NCBI GenBank assembly: GCA_040505895.1
Contig: JBEVXU010000019.1
Coordinates: 62,001-126,000, forward strand
DNA from: Vondammii sp040505895
GTDB taxonomy: Bacteria > Pseudomonadota > Gammaproteobacteria > Chromatiales > Chromatiaceae
Direction of reading: 5' to 3'
DNA length: 64,000 bases
Part shown: positions 1 through 8,027 of the stretch, piece by piece
How positions within the stretch are numbered: position 1 is the stretch's first letter
How the letters are laid out: every line of letters begins with the position of its first letter
Notes under the pieces: generated by a model
What the model was told of the DNA's origin: nothing
The model's input: the letters and a program-made list of their open reading frames with translations, nothing else
Databases searched by the model: none
Position numbers and translations under genes: made by a program

Positions 1-66
1 GGTCATCTCTTCTGCATTCAGGTCTTTGTGAGAGAGTACGCGGTTGATTGCTTGTGGCATCTCCAT
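1..66 (-). CDS. trpD: Anthranilate phosphoribosyltransferase TrpD, N-terminal fragment
   Basis: Only the first 22 codons lie in the window; the gene runs off the left edge. The visible peptide (MEMPQAINRVLSHKDLNAEE) fits the first helix of TrpD, where a short 'alpha-helix plus DLxxEEM' segment opens the family. TrpD transfers phosphoribosyl to anthranilate in tryptophan synthesis. It lies downstream of trpG on the same strand, the usual trpE-G-D order of gammaproteobacteria. Two in-frame ATGs (66 and 60) are possible starts; 66 has an AGG about 10 bases upstream. The identification rests on a short peptide plus context. Confidence 0.75.
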   Translation of the reverse strand, partial: MEMPQAINRVLSHKDLNAEEMT

Positions 67-98
67 AGTGTGGTACCTATATGGTTGTTTTTTTGGGT

Positions 99-124
99 CA
101 CAGAGAACGCAGAGGAACGCTGAG
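99..124. repeat. CACAGAG-type dispersed repeat, single arm
   Basis: This is one arm of the repeat that occurs as inverted pairs at about 2615-2783, 11070-11212 and 52040-52300 (core CACAGAG-n-CGCAGAG-n-GAG). It sits in the 300-base trpG-trpD gap and shows no coding potential. Confidence 0.6.
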
Positions 125-204
125 TTATATGTATGGATTATAACTATTTGAGATTTATGGGCAATTGGTTCGCCCACCCACTACTCATAACTATCCAGAT
201 TAGG

Positions 205-310
205 GTAGGAGTGGTTTCCCGAAGCGCGATCGAATTCCCATCGCGCTTCGGGAAAGCGCTCCTACAAAAACCGCGGGGCATCGGACAACCCGGAGCGAAT
301 AAGCTCGCTC
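205..310. repeat. REP-type palindrome plus a second small hairpin
   Basis: Positions 205-265 form a hairpin with outer arms GTAGGAG/CTCCTAC and a perfect 16-base inner stem (TTTCCCGAAGCGCGAT and its complement) around a 9-base loop. A second stem, GGAGCGA/TCGCTCC, follows at about 289-308. The GTAGGAGCG outer arm is shared with elements at 19127, 40500 and 52133. Together with the CACAGAG arm this fills most of the trpG-trpD gap; no gene is seen there. Confidence 0.8.
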
Positions 311-366
311 CACCTCCGGCTAACGGATTTCGCACAAAAAACTTTGTGTGCTCTGCCCCTAAAGCC

Positions 367-948
367 TCATCTCCCCTCAAGGAAATTCTGCAGCAGATCA
401 TGGCCATGCTCGCTGAGGATCGACTCAGGATGGTATTGCACCCCCTGCACATCCAGTTCCCGGTGGCGAATGCCCATGATTTCATCAACAGCACCGTCCG
501 CCGTCCGGGTCCAGGCGGTCATCTCCAGGCATTCAGGCAGGCTCTCCTTCTCCACCACCAGTGAATGGTAGCGGGTAGCTTCATAGGGATTGTTGAGGCC
601 ACTGAAGAGTCCTGTATCGGCATGGTAGATGGGAGAGGTTTTTCCGTGCATCACCTCCCGGGCATGAACGATCTTGCCGCCGAAGGCCTGGCCGATTGAC
701 TGGTGACCCAGGCAGACGCCGAGAATAGGTATGCGTCCGGCAAACCGCTTGATCACCTCCACCGAGATGCCTGCCTCATTGGGGGTGCAGGGGCCGGGGG
801 AGATGACGATATGTTCGGGGTTGAGTGCCTCAATAGCCTCCAGCCCCACCTCATCGTTACGGTAGACGTGGACATCGGCACCCAGCTCACCGAAGTACTG
901 CACCAGGTTATAGGTGAAAGAGTCGTAGTTATCGATCATAAGCAACAT
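367..948 (-). CDS. trpG: Anthranilate synthase component II (glutamine amidotransferase)
   Basis: This 193-residue class I glutamine amidotransferase supplies ammonia to TrpE for making anthranilate from chorismate. The nucleophile Cys79 is in GVCLGHQSIGQAFG, and the catalytic His173 and Glu175 are in VQYHPES. The oxyanion segment SPGPCTPNEAG is near residue 50. Length is standard. The ATG lies 2 bases after the trpE stop, so the two subunits are almost certainly translationally coupled. In many gammaproteobacteria this protein also serves p-aminobenzoate synthesis (PabA); that dual use cannot be decided here. A REP hairpin lies between it and trpD. Confidence 0.95.
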   Translation of the reverse strand: MLLMIDNYDSFTYNLVQYFGELGADVHVYRNDEVGLEAIEALNPEHIVISPGPCTPNEAGISVEVIKRFAGRIPILGVCLGHQSIGQAFGGKIVHAREVMHGKTSPIYHADTGLFSGLNNPYEATRYHSLVVEKESLPECLEMTAWTRTADGAVDEIMGIRHRELDVQGVQYHPESILSEHGHDLLQNFLEGR

Positions 949-950
949 GG

Positions 951-2444
951 TTACGCTCCTTCACAACTATTGGTTTCAAGGCCGGCCTCAGCCAGCGCCA
1001 CGGCACGGAAAACGGCACGAGCCTTGTTCATCGTCTCCTCCCACTCCATCTGTGGTTGAGAGTCGGCGACGATGCCGGCTCCGGCCTGGATATGGAGGGT
1101 GTCACCCTTGATCACTGCAGTGCGGATGGCGATGGCGGTATCCATATTGCCATTCCAGGAGAGGTAGCCGACGGCACCGGAGTAGATGCCGCGTTTTACC
1201 GGCTCCAGCTCATCAATGATCTCCATGGCGCGGATTTTCGGCGCGCCGCTGACGGTGCCGGCGGGGAAAGTGGCGCGCAGTACATCGATGGCGTTCATCC
1301 CCTGTTTCAACTTCCCTGTGACGTTGGAGACGATGTGCATAACGTGAGAGTAACGCTCAACGATCATCTTGTCTGTGAGCTTGACAGTGCCGATCTCGGC
1401 CACCCGGCCGGCATCGTTACGGCCCAGATCAATCAGCATCAGGTGTTCGGCCAGCTCCTTGGGGTCGGCCAGCAGCTCCTTTTCCAGCGCGTTATCCTGC
1501 TCCACTGTCTCACCACGGCGGCGGGTACCGGCGATGGGGCGCACCGTTACCTCGCCATCCTCCAGGCGGGTGAGAATCTCCGGTGAAGAGCCGACGATAT
1601 GGAAGTCACCCATATTGTAGAAGTACATATAGGGGCTGGGATTGAGACCGCGCAGGGCACGGTAGAGGTCCAGTGGCTCAGCGTGAAACGGAATGGAGAG
1701 GCGCTGTGAAAGCACTGTCTGCATACAGTCGCCGTCGAGGATGTACTCCTTGGTCCGGGCCACCGCCTGTTTGAATCCCTCTTTGGTGAAGCCGGAGACG
1801 AAGTGTGATTCATCAATATCACGATGTTTGCACTTAGGTTGTTTTGGCAGGCTCTCGCGCATCTGCTCCACTACCGCTTGCAGTCTCTTGCGGCCTGACT
1901 CAAAGCTGCCACCGTTGGTGGGATCGACATGAATGATGACATAGAGGCGACCACGCAGATTGTCGAACACCACTACCTCATCCGATACCAGTAGCTGGAT
2001 GTCGGGAGTGTTGAGCAGATCCGGGTTGGGGCATTGGGCCAGCTTGGGCTCGATATAGCGGATGGTGTCGTAACCGAAGTAGCCCACCAGCCCACCGGTA
2101 AAGCGGGGCAGGTCCTCATGTTCCGCCACCCGGTAGCGCTGCTGGAACTGCTCGATAAAGGCGAGAGGGTCCTCTACCTGGTGACTCTCCACCACCTCAC
2201 CATCGGTCTCGATGGTCACTTCAAGACCATTCACCCGCAACAGAGTGCGGCAGGGTAAGCCGATTATGGAGTAACGGCCCCACTTCTCACCGCCCTGTAC
2301 CGACTCCAGTAGGTAGGAGTGAGGGGCATTTGCGAGCTTGAGATAGACGCTAAGCGGGGTGTCGAGGTCGGCAAGCACCTCGCACATCAGGGGAATACGG
2401 TTGTGGCCTTCAGCGGCCAACTGGTCGAACAATTCGGGAGTCAT
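951..2444 (-). CDS. trpE: Anthranilate synthase component I
   Basis: TrpE joins chorismate and TrpG-derived ammonia to give anthranilate, the first committed step of tryptophan synthesis. Two signatures are clear: LMLIDLGRNDAGRV and TVSGAPKIRAMEIIDE in the C-terminal chorismate-binding domain. The N-terminal LLES motif (LLESVQGGEKWGRYS) belongs to the tryptophan feedback site. I choose the ATG at 2444, because GGAGAGG lies just 3 bases before it; a GTG four codons upstream would overlap that ribosome site. This gives 497 residues, the normal length. No short Trp-rich leader peptide is visible upstream, so classic attenuation is not supported. The gene is downstream of rpe-gph and leads into trpG. 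Confidence 0.96.
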   Translation of the reverse strand: MTPELFDQLAAEGHNRIPLMCEVLADLDTPLSVYLKLANAPHSYLLESVQGGEKWGRYSIIGLPCRTLLRVNGLEVTIETDGEVVESHQVEDPLAFIEQFQQRYRVAEHEDLPRFTGGLVGYFGYDTIRYIEPKLAQCPNPDLLNTPDIQLLVSDEVVVFDNLRGRLYVIIHVDPTNGGSFESGRKRLQAVVEQMRESLPKQPKCKHRDIDESHFVSGFTKEGFKQAVARTKEYILDGDCMQTVLSQRLSIPFHAEPLDLYRALRGLNPSPYMYFYNMGDFHIVGSSPEILTRLEDGEVTVRPIAGTRRRGETVEQDNALEKELLADPKELAEHLMLIDLGRNDAGRVAEIGTVKLTDKMIVERYSHVMHIVSNVTGKLKQGMNAIDVLRATFPAGTVSGAPKIRAMEIIDELEPVKRGIYSGAVGYLSWNGNMDTAIAIRTAVIKGDTLHIQAGAGIVADSQPQMEWEETMNKARAVFRAVALAEAGLETNSCEGA

Positions 2445-2614
2445 GATCCTCTCCACACAAGGGGTTAAACAGGTTTTTTCACAGCGCGCGCATCACCAGC
2501 GCCATCGCGTGCCTGTCTTTAACGTCTTGTGGTGGTGTGTGAGGTACATAGATCACCCAGAAATTCGGAGAGCTAACGATAATCGAAATCGGCTGAACTA
2601 TCCAGCTTGTGAAG

Positions 2615-2783
2615 TGCGGGGGACCACAGAAGCCGCGGAGAAGCACAGAGAGCACAGAGTTTTTGATGCCGACTGCTCAGAATCCCGACCTGTATTCAAC
2701 TTTGTCTTCAGTAATAAAGCCAGGCAACAAATAGCTTTTTCTCTGAGAGCTCTGTGTTCCGCAGAGTTCTTTGTGATCCTTTG
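2615..2783. repeat. CACAGAG-type inverted repeat element
   Basis: Left arm (ACCACAGAAGCCGCGGAG.. CACAGAGAGCACAGAG) and right arm (CTCTGAGAGCTCTGTG.. TTCTTTGTGATCC) are roughly inverted copies around an AT-richer spacer. It occupies most of the trpE-gph gap (2445-2787), where no gene or obvious leader is seen. Comparable pairs occur at 11070 and 52040. Confidence 0.6.
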
Positions 2784-2787
2784 GTTA

Positions 2788-3462
2788 TCAATCTTGAGCC
2801 GCTATTAGTCCAGGCAGGTCTGCCAGGCTGTCGATCACCGCATCGGGTTTGGCCTCGCGGATATCGATGCCGTGGTTGTAACCGTAGGGCACGCTCACGG
2901 CCTGGAAACCAGCTGCGCGGGCGGCGGCGACATCGTGCATGGAGTCGCCCACCATCATCGACTCTTCCGGGGTGGCGTTGAGTTCCCTGGCGGCGTGGAG
3001 CAGAGGCATGGGGTCGGGTTTTTTCTTCGGCAGGGTGTCGCCGCTGATGATGATGCTGAAATCATCATGGATGCCCAGTGCCTTGAGCAGAGGAATGGTG
3101 AACTGTGCCGCCTTGTTGGTGACGCAGCCGATAATATAGCCTTCGGCCTTCAGCTTGTCGATGCCTTCGCGGACGCCCGGGTAGAGCGCTGAGCGCTCAC
3201 CATTGTGCTTGTCATAGCTATCCATAAAGAAGGGGTAGCCCTGGTTAAAATCTTCACTGCTGGGTTCAGCGTCGAGGTCATCCATCAGGGCGCGCTTGGC
3301 CAGTTTCTCCACGCCGTTGCCCACCCAGTTACGGACATGGGACTCGGTATAGCTGGGGCGTCCAATTGCCTCCATCATCTGGTTAATGCTGAAGGCGAGG
3401 TCTGGCACGCTGTCCACTAGGGTGCCGTCGAGGTCGATCAGGATCAGTTTTGGTCTGTTCAT
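2788..3462 (-). CDS. gph: Phosphoglycolate phosphatase, HAD superfamily
   Basis: This HAD hydrolase dephosphorylates 2-phosphoglycolate, which arises from DNA repair and, in autotrophs, from Rubisco oxygenation. The nucleophile motif LIDLDGTLVDSVPDL begins at residue 8 (Asp10, Asp12), and the late motif MVGDSMHDVAAARAAG carries the Mg-binding aspartates. I use the ATG at 3462 (224 residues, standard for Gph). Upstream codons are open but continue into the repeat-rich spacer and have no family match. It lies between rpe and trpE on the same strand, a conserved arrangement. The only doubt is exact substrate, since HAD enzymes are broad. Confidence 0.93.
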   Translation of the reverse strand: MNRPKLILIDLDGTLVDSVPDLAFSINQMMEAIGRPSYTESHVRNWVGNGVEKLAKRALMDDLDAEPSSEDFNQGYPFFMDSYDKHNGERSALYPGVREGIDKLKAEGYIIGCVTNKAAQFTIPLLKALGIHDDFSIIISGDTLPKKKPDPMPLLHAARELNATPEESMMVGDSMHDVAAARAAGFQAVSVPYGYNHGIDIREAKPDAVIDSLADLPGLIAAQD

Positions 3463-3525
3463 GTAGTTCACTTTAGGTGTCGCGTACGCAGAGGGGGCGC
3501 AATAGATGTGGCTTGAGGATGTGGG

Positions 3526-3667
3526 CTGCAAATTAACGCGAATAAACACAAATTTGTATGCTGGTATTATACAGAATAGCAACCGAGTCTCTTTAAAGGT
3601 GCTCTATATTCTGCATGAATTAGCCAACGGCATTTATTTGCGTTTATTCGTGTCCATTTGCGGCTTA
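3526..3667. repeat. Inverted repeat with AATAAACGC-type arms
   Basis: The left arm (GCAAATTAACGCGAATAAAC) and the right arm (TTGCGTTTATTCGTGTCC, then ATTTGCGG) are near inverted copies around about 70 bases. The element fills the rpe-gph gap and could fold into a long hairpin in the transcript. It belongs to a different sequence family from the REP and CACAGAG elements. Confidence 0.65.
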
Positions 3668-3684
3668 AAGCTATCAGGCCAGTA

Positions 3685-4374
3685 TCAACTCACCTTAGCC
3701 AACTCATCACGCATCTGCTGGATGACGGTGTTGTAGTGGTTGGGATCTGAGTCCTGAGCGTTGCCAAAGATACCGGAGCCTGCGACGAAGGTGTCGGCGC
3801 CCGCTTCGGCGATTTCGCGGATGTTATCGACTTTGACACCGCCGTCGATCTCAAGGCGGATGTCGAGGCCGGAGTCGTCGATCAGCTTGCGACAGGCGCG
3901 CAGTTTGTCCATGGCGGCGGGAATGAAGCTCTGGCCACCGAACCCTGGGTTGACCGACATGATCAGGATCATATCCACTTTATCCAGTACGTAGTCGAGA
4001 TGGCTCAGCGGGGTGGAGGGATTGAACACCAGACCCGATTTGCATCCGTGCTCACGGATCAGCTGCAGAGAGCGGTCGATGTGCTCGCTGCCCTCTGGGT
4101 GGAAGGTGATGTAGCTGGCACCCGCTTTGGCGAAGTCGGGGATAATACGATCTACCGGCTTAACCATCATATGAACGTCAATCTCGGCGGTGACACCGTG
4201 CTTGCGTAGTGCCTCACAGACCAGTGGCCCAATGGTGAGGTTGGGGACGTAGTGGTTGTCCATGACGTCGAAATGCACATAGTCCGCGCCAGCCGCCAGA
4301 ACATTGTCTACCTCTTCGCCCAGCTTGGCGAAATCGGCGGAGAGAATGGAGGGTGCGATCTTGAAGTCAGTCAT
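3685..4374 (-). CDS. rpe: Ribulose-phosphate 3-epimerase
   Basis: Rpe interconverts ribulose 5-phosphate and xylulose 5-phosphate in the pentose phosphate and Calvin cycles. The TIM-barrel signatures are all present: APSILSADFAKLGEEV at the start, HFDVMDNHYVPNLTIGP with metal ligands, HPEGSEH, MSVNPGFGGQSFI and EIDGGVK. The length (229 residues) is normal. It is probably the first gene of the rpe-gph-trpE-trpG-trpD run; its promoter should be in the 255-base gap (4375-4629) shared with a divergent hydrolase gene. No clear promoter elements were picked out there. Confidence 0.97.
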   Translation of the reverse strand: MTDFKIAPSILSADFAKLGEEVDNVLAAGADYVHFDVMDNHYVPNLTIGPLVCEALRKHGVTAEIDVHMMVKPVDRIIPDFAKAGASYITFHPEGSEHIDRSLQLIREHGCKSGLVFNPSTPLSHLDYVLDKVDMILIMSVNPGFGGQSFIPAAMDKLRACRKLIDDSGLDIRLEIDGGVKVDNIREIAEAGADTFVAGSGIFGNAQDSDPNHYNTVIQQMRDELAKVS

Positions 4375-4629
4375 GATAGATACCTCTGGCAGCCCTGAAT
4401 TACCGGGCGTTGGATGTAAGAAATGTGATATTGGCGGCCACTTTACCCCATGCGGCAGCTTTTTTCACTTAAATATCCTTGTAATATTTCTATAGAAAAG
4501 AGTAACTTATGGAGGCCATAAGATTACTTGATTATGGCGGTCCTACCTGGGTGCTCTCCTTCAACCCGATCGATAATAGGGTATATGGAGGGGTTGTGGC
4601 TCCGGTTCATCTGTTCGCAGGAGGTTGGT

Positions 4630-5415
4630 ATGCGTTTATTGCTGTTGCTCTGCCTGGTCTTTTTTTCCACTCTGCTGCCTGCATCCGATTTGGCTCGGGA
4701 ACGACGTATAAGTAATGAGATCGAAGAGATGATCTTGGATGGGGAGCCTGTCAGGTTGCAGGCTGGAGGGGCCGACTTTCTTGCCATCTATGCAAAGGAG
4801 GAGAGCAGCTACGCCAAAGGTGCTGCGATCATAATTCATGGCCGTGGTGCGCACCCGGACTGGACCGAGGTGATTCAGCCCATGCGCACGGGGCTGCTTG
4901 ACCATGGTTGGCGCACCTTTTCGATCCAGATGCCCATCGCGTCGGCAGAGGCGCCTTCAGGCGCCTACCAGGAGCTGATTCCTGAGGCGGGACCGCGCAT
5001 AGCCGCTGCTGTTGACTACCTGAAGAAGATGAAAGTTGAGAATATTGTCATCATCAGCCATAGCCTGGGGGCGCGCATGGCGCTGGAGCACCTTGCCACC
5101 GGCAAGTCACAGGAGGTAAGGGCGTTGGTGACCGTTGGTCTAAGTGCCGACAAAAAGGAGAAAGAGAGCGGTACGCTGGGGGCGCTGCAGAAGCTGCAGT
5201 TGCCTATGCTTGATATCTACGGAAGTCAGGATCTTCAATCGGTACTCGGTAGTGTCCATGAGCGCGCGGCAGCGGCGGCAAGGGCAAAAAACAGTGATTA
5301 CCGGCAGACCCGAATTGAGGGGGCGGATCATTTTTTTCGCGGCCTGGATGATACGCTGATTTCAACGGTTCGTGCTTGGCTGGGGAAAGTGGCTCCAGGG
5401 CGCAAGTTGGAGTAA
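4630..5415 (+). CDS. Secreted alpha/beta hydrolase, DUF3530-like
   Basis: A 261-residue exported protein with an alpha/beta hydrolase fold. A hydrophobic signal sequence (MRLLLLLCLVFFSTLLPAS) is followed by the strand and oxyanion segment IIIHGRGAHPDWT, and a nucleophile elbow ISHSLGARMA with the likely catalytic Ser. DIYGSQDL and GADHFF carry the probable acid and His. I chose the ATG at 4630 because AGGAGG lies 5 bases upstream and the signal peptide starts there; an upstream frame is open but has no such site. It resembles the DUF3530 family, whose substrate is unknown. Transcribed away from rpe and followed by a 295-base gap. Confidence 0.75.
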   Translation: MRLLLLLCLVFFSTLLPASDLARERRISNEIEEMILDGEPVRLQAGGADFLAIYAKEESSYAKGAAIIIHGRGAHPDWTEVIQPMRTGLLDHGWRTFSIQMPIASAEAPSGAYQELIPEAGPRIAAAVDYLKKMKVENIVIISHSLGARMALEHLATGKSQEVRALVTVGLSADKKEKESGTLGALQKLQLPMLDIYGSQDLQSVLGSVHERAAAAARAKNSDYRQTRIEGADHFFRGLDDTLISTVRAWLGKVAPGRKLE

Positions 5416-5441
5416 GCGTCCGAGGCATGGGTTCTTCTGAA

Positions 5442-5458
5442 TGCACCTATCTGGTGCG
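5442..5458. promoter_or_regulatory. NtrC-like binding palindrome
   Basis: TGCACCTATCTGGTGCG matches the NtrC consensus TGCAC(C)-N5-GGTGCA except for the last base. It lies about 265 bases upstream of the amino-acid importer, a plausible enhancer position for nitrogen control. I could not find a convincing -24/-12 sigma-54 promoter between it and aapJ, so the function is uncertain. The rest of this 295-base gap shows no gene. Confidence 0.4.
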
Positions 5459-5710
5459 TGTGGGTGAAAATCCGCCAAGATTCGGGGCTATATAGTTGTT
5501 GCATGGCACCTTGCAGGAGAGTTACAGTCGAAGTACGTACAGCCTGAAATTCCCATGATGGAATCAATAATGGGATGCCGCAGAGCATTAGGGTTGTAGT
5601 TGGATATAGAATTTGTGAATAGGTTTGTCGCATCCATGTCACCACTTTGATTTTTGAGAGCAGTGGTTGCGTTTGTCGACTTAATAAGTAATTGCAAATA
5701 GAGATAAAGG

Positions 5711-6742
5711 ATGATGGAGACTATGAAAAAGATTTATGCAATCGCAACAGCTGTGGCATTAGCCACCGCCTTTTCCGCAACAGTGCAAGCCGGTGCCACC
5801 CTTGATTCAGTCAAGAAAAAAGGTTTTGTTCAGTGCGGTGTAAGTACCGGGCTGCCCGGCTTTTCTATTACCGATGACAAGGGTAATTGGACCGGACTTG
5901 ATGTGGATATCTGCCGCGCCGTGGCCGCTGCCGCATTGGGAGATGCCGGCAAAGTGAAATACACGCCGCTGACTGCCAAGGAACGTTTTACCGCCCTACA
6001 GTCAGGCGAGATCGATATGCTCTCCCGCAACACCACATGGACATTGACCCGTGACTCTTCCCTGGGCCTCAATTTTGCCGGTGTGAATTACTACGATGGC
6101 CAGGGCTTTCTGGTAAGTAAAGATCTCGGTGTAAAGAGCTCCATGGAGCTGGACGGTGCATCCTTCTGTATTCAAGCCGGTACCACTACCGAGCTGAATT
6201 TGGCCGACTACTTCCGCAGCAACAAGATGTCCTATACCCCCATCACCTTCGACTCATCCGATGAGACCGTGAAGGCTTTTGAAGCAGGACGTTGTGATGC
6301 ACTGACCTCAGACCAATCTCAACTCTACGCTCTGCGTATCAAGCTGAAAAAACCAAGCGGTGCCATGGTGCTGCCCGAGGTGATTTCCAAGGAGCCCCTT
6401 GGCCCCGTGGTCGCCCAGGGTGATGACGACTGGTTCAATATTGTTCGCTGGTCTCTGAATGCCATGATCAATGCCGAAGAGATGGGTATTACCTCTGCTA
6501 ACGTCGGCAAGATGATGGAGAGCGAGGATCCAGGTATTCGTCGCCTGCTCGGACTTGAAGGAATCAAAGGCAAGGGTTTGGGTCTGCCTGATGGTTGGGC
6601 CGCAAACATTATCAAGGACGTAGGCAACTACTCTGAGGCCTTTGAACGCAATGTGGGCATGGGTAGCCCTCTTAAGATCGCCCGCGGTCAGAACGCCCTC
6701 TGGAACAAAGGCGGCCTTCAGTACGCACCACCGATCCGCTAA
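5711..6742 (+). CDS. aapJ: Amino-acid ABC transporter substrate-binding protein (AapJ/BztA type)
   Basis: A 343-residue periplasmic binding protein for the general L-amino-acid or glutamate/aspartate importers (Aap/Bzt). After a signal peptide (MKKIYAIATAVALATAFSAT) come family segments GFVQCGVSTGLPGFS, GLDVDICRAVAAA, LLSRNTTWTLTRD-like text (MLSRNTTWTLTRDSS), and SQLYALR. ATGs at 5711, 5714 and 5723 are all possible starts; 5723 gives the most typical signal peptide, with GGAG three bases before it, so the N-terminus is uncertain by four residues. It is first in an operon with two permeases and an ATPase. A strong hairpin follows it, which would favour excess binding protein over membrane parts. 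Confidence 0.93.
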   Translation: MMETMKKIYAIATAVALATAFSATVQAGATLDSVKKKGFVQCGVSTGLPGFSITDDKGNWTGLDVDICRAVAAAALGDAGKVKYTPLTAKERFTALQSGEIDMLSRNTTWTLTRDSSLGLNFAGVNYYDGQGFLVSKDLGVKSSMELDGASFCIQAGTTTELNLADYFRSNKMSYTPITFDSSDETVKAFEAGRCDALTSDQSQLYALRIKLKKPSGAMVLPEVISKEPLGPVVAQGDDDWFNIVRWSLNAMINAEEMGITSANVGKMMESEDPGIRRLLGLEGIKGKGLGLPDGWAANIIKDVGNYSEAFERNVGMGSPLKIARGQNALWNKGGLQYAPPIR

Positions 6743-6769
6743 TGGATGCGGCGTAGCCGCACAAAGAGA

Positions 6770-6799
6770 GCCGCAGAACAGTCAATACTGTTCTGCGGC
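6770..6799 (+). terminator. Strong hairpin between aapJ and aapQ (partial terminator)
   Basis: A perfect 13-base stem (GCCGCAGAACAGT and its complement) with a CAAT loop is followed by TTGTTCTT. It lies within the importer operon, 27 bases after aapJ. It probably acts as a leaky terminator or as a 3' barrier protecting aapJ mRNA. Confidence 0.75.
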
Positions 6800-6833
6800 T
6801 TGTTCTTATCCTCCGACCTGAAGGTCACGCTCC

Positions 6834-8024
6834 ATGGCGGTTGAACAACAGTTGAACTCCACTCCTGCCAAGGCGGCACTCTGGCGACGGCCGGTCTTTC
6901 GCTCGGTCCTGTTTCAGGCGCTTCTCACGCTGGCACTCTGTTTGGTCGGCTACTACCTCTTTACCAATACCCTGCATAATCTTGAACAGCGGGGCATTAG
7001 CACAGGTTTCGGTTTTCTCTCACAGGAGGCGGGGTTTGGTATCCTTCAGTCCCTGATACCGTTCGATGAAACCTATACTTACGGCCGGACCTTTTTTGTC
7101 GGCCTGATCAACACACTTCTTGTATCCGTGCTGGGTATTATTCTGGCGACCATCATCGGTTTCATGATGGGCGTGGCAAGACTCTCCAAAAACTGGCTGA
7201 TAGCCAGAATCGCAACGGTCTACGTAGAGATATTCCGTAATATTCCGTTGCTGCTGCAGATCATGTTTTGGTACTTCGCTGTGCTGCAGCCGCTGCCGAG
7301 ACCTCGACAGAGTTTGAGTGTCGGTGAGTCATTTTTTCTTAATAATCGTGGTTTTTATCTCCCCTCTCCCGTTTTCGAGGAGGGTTTTTGGCTGGTTTCG
7401 GCGGCACTTGCTGTAGCGATTGTGGCCGTCGTTCTAATGGTGCGCTGGGCCCGCCGTCGGCAAGAGGAGAGCGGTCAACAGTTTCATACGGTTTATGCCT
7501 CACTGGGACTTCTTTTCGGTCTGCCCTTGTTGGCTTATTTTGCTATGGGGATGCCGCTTTCCTGGGAGTTGCCTGCACTCAAAGGTTTCAATTTCAAGGG
7601 CGGCATGGTGATTATTCCCGAGCTGGCGGCACTGTTGATAGCTTTGAGTATCTACACCGGTGCTTTTATCGCCGAAGCCGTGCGCTCAGGGATCCTGGCG
7701 GTGAGCCATGGTCAGACCGAAGCTGCTTACGCATTGGGCCTGCGTCCCAGTGTAACCCTGCGCATGGTGATTATTCCCCAGGCACTGAGGGTGATCATTC
7801 CCCAGCTTACCAGTCAGTATCTCAATCTGACCAAAAACTCATCACTTGCAACCGCAATCGGCTACCCTGATCTGGTGGCTGTATTTGCGGGTACCACGCT
7901 GAATCAGACTGGGCAGGCGGTGGAGGTTATCGCCATGACCATGGGGGTCTATCTGACCATCAGTCTGAGTATCTCAATGTTCATGAACTGGTATAACAAG
8001 CGCAAGCAACTGGTGGAGAGATAG
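6834..8024 (+). CDS. aapQ: Amino-acid ABC transporter permease (AapQ/BztB type)
   Basis: A 396-residue integral membrane permease, longer than ordinary His/Glu-type permeases, as is typical for AapQ/BztB. A first membrane segment lies near residues 25-45. The ABC permease core begins around FVGLINTLLVSVLGII and has the ATPase-contact EAA loop EAAYALGLRPSVTLRMVIIP near residues 300-320. An insert between early and late membrane helices (around residues 160-215) includes a charged stretch RWARRRQEE. It is co-transcribed with aapM, whose ATG begins 3 bases after its stop. Confidence 0.93.
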   Translation: MAVEQQLNSTPAKAALWRRPVFRSVLFQALLTLALCLVGYYLFTNTLHNLEQRGISTGFGFLSQEAGFGILQSLIPFDETYTYGRTFFVGLINTLLVSVLGIILATIIGFMMGVARLSKNWLIARIATVYVEIFRNIPLLLQIMFWYFAVLQPLPRPRQSLSVGESFFLNNRGFYLPSPVFEEGFWLVSAALAVAIVAVVLMVRWARRRQEESGQQFHTVYASLGLLFGLPLLAYFAMGMPLSWELPALKGFNFKGGMVIIPELAALLIALSIYTGAFIAEAVRSGILAVSHGQTEAAYALGLRPSVTLRMVIIPQALRVIIPQLTSQYLNLTKNSSLATAIGYPDLVAVFAGTTLNQTGQAVEVIAMTMGVYLTISLSISMFMNWYNKRKQLVER

Positions 8025-8027
8025 GTC

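Noticed and set aside
2445..2787. trp leader peptide and attenuator upstream of trpE.
   Set aside because: Only a short frame without Trp codons was found on the minus strand; the gap is mainly repeat.
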